From Gillisia marina (GTDB lineage Bacteria; Bacteroidota; Bacteroidia; Flavobacteriales; Flavobacteriaceae), in contig NZ_AJLT01000054.1 in NCBI RefSeq assembly GCF_000258765.1, positions 1-64,000 of the forward strand: a DNA stretch of 64,000 bases. The letters are read 5' to 3'. Shown in pieces: positions 29,595 to 38,671 of this stretch (positions within the stretch are counted from its first letter, which is position 1; each line of letters opens with the position of its first letter). Below the pieces are notes generated by a model. It did no database searches. It was not told where the DNA came from and saw only the letters and a list, made by a program, of their open reading frames with translations. The translations under genes were made by a program, and so were the position numbers.

Positions 29595-30993
29595 CTACTG
29601 CCCTCTAAAGAAAAGAATGGTGCTAAACGTTTTAATAAGAATATTAAGGTCTAAAAACAAACCTCGATGTTTGATGTAATAAAGGTCATATTGCAACTTC
29701 TCTAAACTATCTATATAACTAGAACCATAATTAGCTTTAACTTGCGCCCAGCCTGTAAGACCTGGCTTCACAATATGTCTGGTCTTATAAAAAGGTAACT
29801 TCTCAGACAATTCTTTAACAAATACTGGTCTCTCTGGTCTGGGCCCAATAATACTCATATCTCCCACTAAAATATTATAAAATTGAGGAATCTCATCTAA
29901 TCTGGTCCTCCTAAGGAACTTTCCGAAAGATGTGATCCTATAGTCATTTTTCTCTGCCCATTGCGGCCCATTAATTTCAGCATCTTCCAGCATAGTTCTA
30001 AATTTTACTATTCTAAAATTCTTGGCATTCTTACCGACTCGCGCTTGTGTGTAAAACAAACTTCCTCTATTAGAAAAAAAATTAATTATAAAAACTACAG
30101 GGGTCAGCAATATGCAAAATAGCAATCCTATCACTGAAAATAAGACATCGAAAAAACGAAGTGAAAAAAGATAAAATTTATTATGATTACTCCGGCTAAA
30201 AAGAAAGAACTTATAGAAATCTTTACCAATGTGTTGTACTGGAACACGATATGTTAAATTCTCATACACCTGTGTATAATCTTTAATAGGAAAACCTTGA
30301 ATTAATAAACTATTCAGATCTTTTAATAGAGACGCAGTAACCTCCTTAGATTTTACTTTAGAACTGGCAACCACTATTTCATTAATATGCTGATCATCAA
30401 CAATATGTTTTAAATTTGTGGCTTCAAACTTTTGCAGTTTTTCATAATCGAAGTCGCCGTCTTTTTTACCTGTATTAATATAGCCTGCAATCACATAATT
30501 AGGATCTGATTTTTGCAATGCCTCCACCATTAATCTAAGTTCCGAAACATCTCCAATTAGTAATGCTTTTTTGTAAAATCTCGGAGAGGAAATTAGAGTA
30601 ATATAGGCATACCTCCAAAGCAACAATGCGCTCACCATAGATAAAAAGAAGAATAGAATTTGCAGTCTGTTTTCCGGTAGACTAGGAGAATAAAAAGGCG
30701 TAAGCATGAAGAAAAGTACAGTAACAGATACGGTTAAAATAACATTTTTTAAAACAATTTCGAACCTACTTGCTTTTTGAAGATCATATAATTCAAATAT
30801 AGTCGAAAAAAAGTACTAGATAACCTATCAAAATTACTGTCCAACCCCAATAATCTGGAGTTATCCTAAAATAATCAAATCTAAATATCACACTAACAAT
30901 ACTTAATGTAAAGAGTACACAGAAAATATCCATTAATCGCAACAAAACTTTTCGTTCTGAAATATCAAAATGAATTATAGATTTCTGAGCCAT
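29595..30993 (-). CDS. WcaJ-like polyprenyl-phosphate sugar-1-phosphate transferase, initiating enzyme (one frameshift)
   Basis: Joined across the A7 run at 30806-30812 (plus strand), this is a 465-residue polyprenol-phosphate glycosylphosphotransferase. Four N-terminal membrane helices are followed by a Rossmann-like middle domain (ALLIGDVSELRLMVEAL) and another helix. The catalytic bacterial sugar transferase domain comes last (KFRTM, FLRRTRLDEIPQFYN, MSIIGPRPERP, KPGLTGWAQV). It loads the first sugar phosphate onto undecaprenyl phosphate in the inner membrane, starting repeat-unit assembly. It is the last gene of the large minus-strand locus, as is often seen for this enzyme. Confidence 0.92.
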
Positions 30994-31047
30994 ATTCTAT
31001 AGGGGAAGGTTAGGTTCGTGTTGAATTGAATCTAAATATAAAAATTT

Positions 31048-32062
31048 TCAGGCTAGTAATTCATTCCAATCGTTTTTAATATTATCCCAATCGAAATTCA
31101 GTACTTTTTTTCTGTGCTCTTATAACAATTTGCCTAGTTTGATCTGGATTTTGAAGTATCCAATCTACCCAAGTAGCAATTTGTTCCGGAGCTTGTTTAT
31201 CTATAAGAATTCCATCTATCCAATGCTCAATTAAATAAGGCATTCCCCCTACGTTGGTCGTAATCACGGGTAATCCAAGAGCCATTGCTTCTATAACACT
31301 AAGTGGGCTATTATCTATATTCGAAGTGTTTAAAAATATATCGAAATTCGATGCGAGATAAGTCCAATCCTTTTTTTTGAGCTTTCCAGTGAAGACTACA
31401 GGAAGGTCCTTACTTTTGGCATATTTCTTACAAGTTTCCAGGCTACCATCTTTATCGGGTCCAACCATACATAATTCCGCAGATGGATATTTTATTAAAA
31501 TTATTTCCAATGCCTTGATTGCCATCAACGGGTTGTAGATTTCATTAAAAGCCCTAACCCAAAGCAGTTTCGGCTCAAATTGATTTCGCTTTTTGAAAGT
31601 ATAGTTTTTAATAAAAATCGGATTGGGAATATGATCGACCTTATGATAGCCCAAGTTGATCACTTCATTTTTATAGTATTGCGAAGGTGAAACTATATGA
31701 TATGCGTTCTCTAATAATTTAGTGGTTGCATACGTAGAATTTTCAAAGCGATTCTTAAGATCTCCTCCGTGTAAAATAGGGATGTATTTCTTGTTGAAAA
31801 GTCTTGAAAACCTAGCTATAATTATAGCATACCAAAAATTTTGAGTGCTATACACATCGATTAAAACAATTTTAAATTTGCTGAAGTTTATAAGAAATGT
31901 AAAGATCATATCTGCCAATCTCAGATATTTGTTTTTCATTCCAGAAGCAGAATATACATGTACACCTTCAGACTGTAATCCCTTTACGAGCGATTTATGG
32001 GAAGTTGGATTGGCTTTGGGGTCTGAAAGTTTATTACCTATATATAAAATAGATTGAGCCAT
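31048..32062 (-). CDS. Family 4 glycosyltransferase (one frameshift near the C-terminus)
   Basis: The GT-B enzyme has the donor-site EX7E-type region (LSVIEAMALGLPVITTNVGG) near residue 255. Removing one base from the T7 run at 31105-31111 replaces a short abnormal tail with KKVLNFDWDNIKNDWNELLA, which matches the C-terminus of the neighbouring paralogue and gives 337 residues. It shares its start with the stop of that paralogue (TAATG overlap), so the two are translationally coupled. The pair is a recent tandem duplication; both share the motifs LYIGN, PILHGG and TGKLKKK. The sugar transferred is unknown. Confidence 0.92.
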
Positions 32063-33075
32063 TAATTAAGCAATTCATTCCAATTATTCTTAATCTTCTC
32101 CCAATCGAAATTGGATACTTTCTCAAGTGCGCTTAAAGTCATTCGAGCAGTTCTCTCCTGATCTTCTAGCAGCGATTTAACTGCCAACACCATAGAGCTT
32201 TCATCTTTCCATGGAACTAAAATTCCATCTTCGTTGTGAGTGATTAAATCTTTCATTCCTCCAACATCAGTAGATACAATTGCTAATCCAAGTGCCATTG
32301 CTTCAATTACACTTATTGGGGTGTTATCGATATTGGTAGAATTAAGGAAAATATCGTATTCTTCAGACACCTTAGCCCATTCTTTTTTCTTCAGTTTCCC
32401 TGTGAAGATCACGTTTAAACCATTCTTTTCAGCATAGGCTTGACATTTTTGAAGTGAGCCATCTTTTTCTGGCCCAATCATACAAAGTTCTGCTAAAGGA
32501 TAGTCTTTTTTAAGTTGCTCTAAAACCTTAATAGCCATCATAGGATTATATCTTCCCTGAAAACGTCTTACCCAAAGCATTTTTGGAGCAAAAATTTTAC
32601 GTTCTTTAAAAGGAAATTTACTCAATTCGATTGCGTTGGGTATAATTTTCAAATTATTGAATCCCGCACTATTAAATATTCTAAAAAGAAATTCTGACGG
32701 TGCTACATTCATTTTTGCTTTTCCAAATAAGGAGTTACTAAGCTCTGTAGACTCTTCTAATCTTGTAGGTAAATTACCCCCATGAAGAATAGGTATATAA
32801 TCCAACTTATAGAACTGGCAAGCTTTAGCTACGAGATATGCATAATAGAAGTTTAGAGCCCCGTAAGTGTCTATTAGCACTATATCTGTAGATTTATGAT
32901 GCTTTACAATCATCCCGAGCATTTCTACCAATCGCAGTGCTTTATTATTTTTGTTGGAAGCAGTCCTCACAGTATATCCTTCCTTCTTTAGCACTTTACT
33001 AAAAAAGGAGATATAGGTAGCAGTAAAGCTATTAATGGCTAAGTCGTTTCCTATGTACAGGAGCTTTTTTCTCAT
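32062..33075 (-). CDS. Family 4 glycosyltransferase, paralogue of the next gene
   Basis: I place the start at the ATG at 33075 (MRKKLLYIGN), because the alternative 16 codons upstream has no counterpart in the paralogue. The product is about 337 residues with a GT-B fold, an acceptor-side PILHGGNLPTR motif and a donor-side ISVIEAMALGLAIVSTDVGG motif. With this start it overlaps the 3' end of the polymerase gene by 44 bases in another frame. It is followed by its paralogue with a one-base stop/start overlap. Confidence 0.9.
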   Translation of the reverse strand: MRKKLLYIGNDLAINSFTATYISFFSKVLKKEGYTVRTASNKNNKALRLVEMLGMIVKHHKSTDIVLIDTYGALNFYYAYLVAKACQFYKLDYIPILHGGNLPTRLEESTELSNSLFGKAKMNVAPSEFLFRIFNSAGFNNLKIIPNAIELSKFPFKERKIFAPKMLWVRRFQGRYNPMMAIKVLEQLKKDYPLAELCMIGPEKDGSLQKCQAYAEKNGLNVIFTGKLKKKEWAKVSEEYDIFLNSTNIDNTPISVIEAMALGLAIVSTDVGGMKDLITHNEDGILVPWKDESSMVLAVKSLLEDQERTARMTLSALEKVSNFDWEKIKNNWNELLN

Positions 33076-34336
33076 CAACGATATATAATAAAGCCAACCC
33101 ATAAACAAAGGCCGGCAGGGCAATTCTCATAGCAGAATGGTTTATAGTTAAAAACCAGAATGCCATAAATGCTAAAAAGTAATAATTGTTTTTAAACTTA
33201 GTCCAAAATATTATCGGGACAAATATAAGAATAAGTAAGGCAATCATTCCAAACATTCCATGTTCCGATAATAAGCGACTTATTTCATTGTGAGAAGCAG
33301 TTTCTACACCCGCTTCTTCAGATCGAATTTCTTTAGCTTTTCCAACACCCACACCTAAAACTGGATTATTAATAAATCCAAACAATTCTGTTTCAACTAA
33401 TTCAGCCCTGCCAGTTGTTATATCATCTTCCAATTTTCCAGCTGAATCTCTATTCGTATATCTATAAGTAATTAGTCCTTCCGTACTTAGTGCAGTATAG
33501 CTCCATAGCGATACAACACTTATTATTAAAATAAAAAATTTGTTGAGCAGTTTTACTTTTTCGAATCTATTTCTCTTATAGTAAAATATAATCACAAAAC
33601 ATAAAACACAAAATAAAGCAGTTATAACTCCTCCTCTAGAAAAGGTAACTATAGCCCTAAAAATCATCATTAACATTAATATTAGGTCAACTATATTTAC
33701 CAACTTATTTTTAACTACGAATAATCTTGTGCAAAGCAAAAATGCCCCCAAACCCATAACTGTTGAAATTTGATTAGGACCGTATCCACCAGAGGCTACA
33801 TAATTAGAATTAGTTCCACTTCTCAATGCTTCACCAATCGTAGGAGTGAAAATAAAAAGGTAAGCCATATTTGCTATCAATGGTAATAATAGCATAATAA
33901 TTATGGTTTGAAATTGATTTTTAGAAATCTTTTTATAATAACAATATAATGCTGATACACCCAAACAAACTGGACCGCTTAAGTTAAAGGCAATAGCTTT
34001 CCTAAAAACGACGTCGTAATCTAAGGTTATGGAAGCCATCACTATACCCGGGATTAAGATTAAAAGATAGATCCAAAATGGAATTGATTTAGCGGAAGTT
34101 CCTTTATAGAACATTCCTATAAGAAGAAATAGAATTACACTGTATTTACCAGTTTCATAGAAAACCATGGCACCATTCATTCTATAGAAGACTTCTGCTC
34201 CAGCAATATATGCCGCAGCCATTAGGGCTTCATTGTTCTTATTTTCATTTAGTATTATATAGAAAATGAAGAAAAACATGGTTCCAAGTAATAGAAATGA
34301 GGCAGATGGCCTATATGCATAGACCAAGTATCCCAT
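33032..34336 (-). CDS. O-antigen polymerase/ligase family membrane protein (Wzy-like)
   Basis: The 434-residue protein has about eleven hydrophobic segments. A periplasmic loop near residues 330-370 (GVGVGKAKEI ... ASHNEISRLLSEHG) carries the His-Asn motif of the O-antigen ligase/polymerase (Wzy_C) family. As the only such gene in a locus full of glycosyltransferases, it is most likely the polymerase that joins lipid-linked repeat units on the periplasmic side. A ligase role cannot be excluded from the sequence. Confidence 0.85.
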   Translation of the reverse strand: MGYLVYAYRPSASFLLLGTMFFFIFYIILNENKNNEALMAAAYIAGAEVFYRMNGAMVFYETGKYSVILFLLIGMFYKGTSAKSIPFWIYLLILIPGIVMASITLDYDVVFRKAIAFNLSGPVCLGVSALYCYYKKISKNQFQTIIIMLLLPLIANMAYLFIFTPTIGEALRSGTNSNYVASGGYGPNQISTVMGLGAFLLCTRLFVVKNKLVNIVDLILMLMMIFRAIVTFSRGGVITALFCVLCFVIIFYYKRNRFEKVKLLNKFFILIISVVSLWSYTALSTEGLITYRYTNRDSAGKLEDDITTGRAELVETELFGFINNPVLGVGVGKAKEIRSEEAGVETASHNEISRLLSEHGMFGMIALLILIFVPIIFWTKFKNNYYFLAFMAFWFLTINHSAMRIALPAFVYGLALLYIVDEKKAPVHRKRLSH

Positions 34337-34397
34337 AAAAATATGAGCAACTAATATCTGCAGGTAACCAATGTTTGTAAAACTTTTTATAGCTTAA

Positions 34398-35480
34398 TTA
34401 ATTAGTTATTAGGATTGTATTATAGAACGAAATTAATTTTGAAACTACTGCACTTGGCGAATAATTTTCATTGATATCATTATGGAATTTCAATGCATCA
34501 GTTTTTGCTAATTCTATATTAGAGTAGTAAGTATTAAATGCTTTAGATAATGAGATGGGATCTTCTTTATTTACGACAATTCCATTATTTTTAATTACAT
34601 TTTTACACTCCCCTACATCTGTAGAAACTACATAGAGACCTGCTGAACCATACTCCAGAAGTGCCACTGGCAAACCTTCTGACCGAGAAGAAATCACTCC
34701 TAAATTAGCCTGTTTAAGCACTAGGCTCACATTTGTACGAGACCCATAGTAAAACATCTTATTTGTAAATTCTGAATTCTCCAACTCTTTCAGTATTTTT
34801 TTAGAATAGCTGGAGTCTATATCATTTCCTATAATGTGCAAACTAACATTCTTATTTATAGCAAATTCATTAAAAGCTTTTATAAGATTAGAGTAATCTT
34901 TTTCTGGTCTTAAATTCGCAACACATATTATTTTAAATGCATCTCTGTCCCCCTTTAAAATTAAATCTCCTATAGCTGTGGAAGAATTATTCAAAACAAA
35001 ATTTGGTAAATCAATAATATGTTTACAATTCAAATTCTCTTCTGCCCAATTACTCAAAGTTATATTAACAGATATAATACCATCAAAAAAGCGAGAAAGA
35101 AATTTTAGAATATTAAGTTCAAATAAATTCATTTTCTCACTTGCACCGTTATGTATATGCCAAACAAGCTTAAAATTTGGCCATACCATTTTAACTAAGC
35201 ACGCAATGAAATAAGAACCCCCATGCGCTTGTACTATATCTATATTATTCTTTTTTATAAAATTCTTTAATTTAAAGATGGCATTTTTATCTAAACTGCT
35301 CTTTTTATTTAAAAACAAATAATTAATCCTTCTATCTAATTCTTCTTTTAATGAGCCCTCTAAACGGGTACTGCACAAATACGAACCATCCACTCTTTTT
35401 GCCAAAGCATTTGCATAGGAAACCGACATTTTTTCTGCCCCTCCTAATCTTAAAGAATCTATTAATTGGAGAACTTTCAT
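34398..35480 (-). CDS. Family 4 glycosyltransferase
   Basis: The 360-residue GT-B enzyme opens with VLQLIDSLRLGGAEKM, a typical family 4 N-terminal motif. The middle part has ICVANLRPEKDYSNLIKAF, and the donor site has SRSEGLPVALLEYGSAGLYVVSTDVGE with the expected Glu pair. It is soluble or peripherally attached on the cytoplasmic side of the membrane. Its place next to the Wzy-like gene suggests that it adds an internal sugar of the repeat unit. Specificity is unknown. Confidence 0.9.
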   Translation of the reverse strand: MKVLQLIDSLRLGGAEKMSVSYANALAKRVDGSYLCSTRLEGSLKEELDRRINYLFLNKKSSLDKNAIFKLKNFIKKNNIDIVQAHGGSYFIACLVKMVWPNFKLVWHIHNGASEKMNLFELNILKFLSRFFDGIISVNITLSNWAEENLNCKHIIDLPNFVLNNSSTAIGDLILKGDRDAFKIICVANLRPEKDYSNLIKAFNEFAINKNVSLHIIGNDIDSSYSKKILKELENSEFTNKMFYYGSRTNVSLVLKQANLGVISSRSEGLPVALLEYGSAGLYVVSTDVGECKNVIKNNGIVVNKEDPISLSKAFNTYYSNIELAKTDALKFHNDINENYSPSAVVSKLISFYNTILITN

Positions 35481-35509
35481 CGCTTTATAGGCTTTTTCAA
35501 GAACATTAT

Positions 35510-36625
35510 CTATGCTTTAAATATACTCTCTATTGCGTCACCAAAACATTCCAAGGTATATCTCTGAGACCATTCCATAGCGCTTTTCGACATTTCTTGA
35601 AGTTTTAATGTATCAGATAATTTATCCTCAATCGTTCTTGTTGCACTTTCAACATTAGGCTTTATTAAAATGCCCCTTTTACCGTAATCCAACATCCAAT
35701 CTACACAAGAAATATTGGTAGCAATTGGGATACATCCAAAATACATAGCCTCAGCAATTGCCTTTGGCCAACCCTCAGATTTTGAAGCCAAGATCAAAAA
35801 ATGTGAATTACAATAAGCCTCTTTTACTTTACATAAATTTTGATTTCCCATTAACTTAATAAATGGATCTAAATTATTAATACTAATATATTCTTCTAAC
35901 ACTTGTTTCATTATACCATTACCGTACATTTCTAAGGTGACAGGAATTCCCTTCTGCAAAAGATTTTCTATTAATTTGATTGTAAAGTAAGGCCTTTTAC
36001 CTTCGCTTAAGGTACCTACAAATACAAATTTATAGGGGGTGTTTATTTTTCTAACTGAGTTTATCTTATCCGTTTTGCTAAAGGATGCCGTAAAAAACGG
36101 CATAATATTTTTTGATTGATCTTTCCATTCTCCGTAAACCAATACTTTAATATTCTTACTAATTCTAGTATTACTCAATATCTTCTTTTGCAATCTGTAA
36201 CTCCAAGGTTGTTCTGCATTAGGATCCCAATTCCCTGCATATTTAACTGTCTTAGGTTTCTTCGGAAAAAATATTTGCAAAACACAACCAACAAGCCCAA
36301 TATTTCCCGGACATCTTAAATGAATATGATCTGCAGCGTTCATTGCTTTTAAAATTCTAAAAACAATAAATGGCATCTTTAAGGTACTCTTTAAAGTCAT
36401 TAAAATACTTAAGAAAGAAATTTGAGGGATTGTCTTAAAGCTAATAGTCTCTTTTAAATATTTTGATTCTATTCTTGTAATTGAATTACCAGATAATGGA
36501 GCAACTACAATCACATCAGAAACATATTTAAACCATATATTCATCTCTCTTATGTAGGGCTCGTAAGAATAATATTCACAATTCTTTTGTTTATGCAGAA
36601 TATGTGTAATTACAGCTATTTTCAT
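35510..36625 (-). CDS. Family 4 glycosyltransferase
   Basis: From the ATG at 36625 (MKIAVITHILHKQ) the protein is 371 residues; an upstream in-frame ATG at 36655 would add ten poorly conserved residues. The C-terminal donor domain contains FVFVGTLSEGKRPYFTIKLIENL and ASKSEGWPKAIAEAMYFGCIPIATNISC, the EX7E region of GT4. It is the first minus-strand gene after the single plus-strand methyltransferase, so its promoter should lie in the 36626-36842 gap, where I see no exact consensus. Confidence 0.88.
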   Translation of the reverse strand: MKIAVITHILHKQKNCEYYSYEPYIREMNIWFKYVSDVIVVAPLSGNSITRIESKYLKETISFKTIPQISFLSILMTLKSTLKMPFIVFRILKAMNAADHIHLRCPGNIGLVGCVLQIFFPKKPKTVKYAGNWDPNAEQPWSYRLQKKILSNTRISKNIKVLVYGEWKDQSKNIMPFFTASFSKTDKINSVRKINTPYKFVFVGTLSEGKRPYFTIKLIENLLQKGIPVTLEMYGNGIMKQVLEEYISINNLDPFIKLMGNQNLCKVKEAYCNSHFLILASKSEGWPKAIAEAMYFGCIPIATNISCVDWMLDYGKRGILIKPNVESATRTIEDKLSDTLKLQEMSKSAMEWSQRYTLECFGDAIESIFKA

Positions 36626-36842
36626 TTTTATTCTTCGGCAATTTGAGAAGTGCAAGATATTAATTTACACTTTTATTATTAACACATTTCTATTTACTTG
36701 CATTAACTTTAAATTTTAGTTTTATAAGCTTTTAAAAGATGCTAATTAAATGTGATATTGAGCTTAAATATATTTTAACATTAGAATTCTCGAATACTAT
36801 AAATTGAAGTTTTAACTTCATGAATTAAATCAAAACTGCTTT

Positions 36843-37643
36843 GTGAAAAAATTCCTCAATACTATTTTGCCTTACAAAAAAAGGCGGGAGATGCGAAAAA
36901 TCTTAGATAAGAATCTACAATTCATAACAAGAAAACTAAATTACAGGTATAAATTCTCAGGAGTTTACTGCCCATATTGCAAAAATTACTTTAAAACATT
37001 TGGTGATTTTGGAGCATCTATAAGGCACAATGCTCAATGCCCGGTTTGTAAAAGCCTTGAAAGACATAGAATGATTTACCTATTTCTAAAAGAGAAAGGT
37101 TTAGTTTTTGAAACTTCTAAGACAATCGATTTACTTCACGTAGCACCCGAAAAATGCATTTATGATAAGATTAAATACTCAAAACATATTGAATATTTCC
37201 CTTTAGATCTATACCCAGATTATTATTACTATCTAAATGGTCCAGATTTAATAAAGGGAGATATAACAGACCTCCAATTTGAAGACGAAAAGTTTGACTT
37301 TATATTTTGTAATCACGTACTAGAGCATATTCCTGATGATACTAAAGCCATGAGCGAACTATTTAGAGTATTGAAAAAAGATGGAAACGCTGTTCTTTTA
37401 GTTCCAATTGATAAACAATTATCAGAAACTTACGAAGATTTTAGTATTACAGACCCCATAGAAAGAGAAAAAGCTTTTGGCCAAGATGATCATGTAAGAT
37501 TATATGGAAAAGATTACGTAGATAGATTAGCAGCAGCAGGTTTTAAAGTTTCTGCTATAGATTACTGGAATACTTTATCTCAACGCGATCGATTTAAATA
37601 TGGGATTTTAGAGAATGAATGGATCTATTTTGTAGAGAAATAG
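36843..37643 (+). CDS. SAM-dependent methyltransferase with N-terminal zinc-ribbon-like cysteines
   Basis: This 266-residue protein is the only plus-strand gene in the large glycan locus. Two CxxC pairs (C43/C46 in CPYC, C66/C69 in CPVC) could bind zinc. A class I methyltransferase domain follows: motif I region LLHVAPEK, then a post-I acidic strand, KGDITDLQFEDEKFDFIFCNHVLEHIPDD, and LFRVLKKDGNAVLLVP. Motif I lacks the usual glycine-rich loop, a feature of this sub-family. The start is a GTG at 36843. It is convergent with the next glycosyltransferase gene. Its target could be a sugar or a lipid carrier; the sequence does not say. Confidence 0.85.
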   Translation: MKKFLNTILPYKKRREMRKILDKNLQFITRKLNYRYKFSGVYCPYCKNYFKTFGDFGASIRHNAQCPVCKSLERHRMIYLFLKEKGLVFETSKTIDLLHVAPEKCIYDKIKYSKHIEYFPLDLYPDYYYYLNGPDLIKGDITDLQFEDEKFDFIFCNHVLEHIPDDTKAMSELFRVLKKDGNAVLLVPIDKQLSETYEDFSITDPIEREKAFGQDDHVRLYGKDYVDRLAAAGFKVSAIDYWNTLSQRDRFKYGILENEWIYFVEK

Positions 37644-37651
37644 AATTTAAA

Positions 37652-38671
37652 TTAATTTCTCAACTTAGGTTTATTATAAATCAAACTAAACCAACCCGCA
37701 ACTCTTCCTAAGGCTTCTGTAAAGGCAGCTTTTTTCTGAGAGGTAGTTACTACATTCCCCAAGCGAATAAGAGTAAGAACAAATGCTATGTAATTCCATT
37801 TTATAATAGCAGCTATAGATGGCTTAGGGTATTTAATACGCCAAACATACCAACCGTTTCTTAGTACCATTTTCCCATATTTAAACTGATTAGGCCTTCC
37901 CTCCTCTTCATGTAAATGGTATAGTTGCGCACTTGTATTTACAAATAATTTTCCTTTTTTAGATGCTCTTAGACAAAAGTCCATATCTTCATATAAACCG
38001 TATCCAATAAAATAATCAGAAAATCTCATATTATCGAAAAGACTTTTTTTGTAAGATGAAACGCCACCCATAAAAAACTCCACCGGATAGATTTTTCCAG
38101 AGGGAGGCAAAAAACTAATTGACAACCCATTAGAAAATTCGGGCATATATCCCGGAGGATCATTACTCAACATCTTCATTTTCTTTCGAAATAAGTTCCT
38201 GTTACCTATTTTTCGAATATATCCGTCAATAGAGTATTCATCAAATTGAGCTGGTTGCTCAGATGTAAACCATTTTACCTCATCTTTAATATAACCCCCC
38301 ACTCCAATTGCTGAAGGATATGCACTATACGTAGAAATTAAATTTTTAAAATAATCTGTAGTTAATACAATGTCATCATCTAGAAAGCATATAATTTCTG
38401 TAGAACGGTTCACCTTGTTAACACCAAAATTTCTCTGTTTGGTAAGCCCTCTATTATCTTCAGTTACTTTATAATATTCTAAATTCGTGATCTGATTTTT
38501 AGATAATAAACATTCAGTTTCATTATCTAAAGAACCATCAATTATTAAGATCTGATCTGGATAAAGTGTTTGGATTTTGATAGAATCAAGTAGCCTACTC
38601 AACGCTTTAGAACGTTGGTAGGTACAAACTATAAGCGTAAAATCTAATTCCATCGGTAAAAAATTATTCAT
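37652..38671 (-). CDS. Family 2 glycosyltransferase
   Basis: The 339-residue GT-A enzyme opens with FTLIVCTYQRSKALSRLLDSI. The nucleotide-binding and metal site reads CFLDDDIVL, with the DxD aspartates, near residue 92. A later motif (GYGLYEDMDFCLRASKKGKL) carries the acidic ED catalytic region. No membrane helices are present in the catalytic part. The first 7 or 8 bases overlap the preceding gene, so the two are co-translated. An internal Met at codon 7 is an alternative start. Confidence 0.9.
   Translation of the reverse strand: MNNFLPMELDFTLIVCTYQRSKALSRLLDSIKIQTLYPDQILIIDGSLDNETECLLSKNQITNLEYYKVTEDNRGLTKQRNFGVNKVNRSTEIICFLDDDIVLTTDYFKNLISTYSAYPSAIGVGGYIKDEVKWFTSEQPAQFDEYSIDGYIRKIGNRNLFRKKMKMLSNDPPGYMPEFSNGLSISFLPPSGKIYPVEFFMGGVSSYKKSLFDNMRFSDYFIGYGLYEDMDFCLRASKKGKLFVNTSAQLYHLHEEEGRPNQFKYGKMVLRNGWYVWRIKYPKPSIAAIIKWNYIAFVLTLIRLGNVVTTSQKKAAFTEALGRVAGWFSLIYNKPKLRN

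Noticed and set aside
33076-33123. Longer start for the GT4 at 32062-33075
   Set aside because: The extra 16 residues would overlap the polymerase gene further and have no counterpart in the adjacent paralogue.
36626-36842. Promoter between the divergent methyltransferase and GT4 genes
   Set aside because: The gap must contain promoters for both directions, but I found no exact TAnnTTTG with a suitable TTG, so none is annotated.
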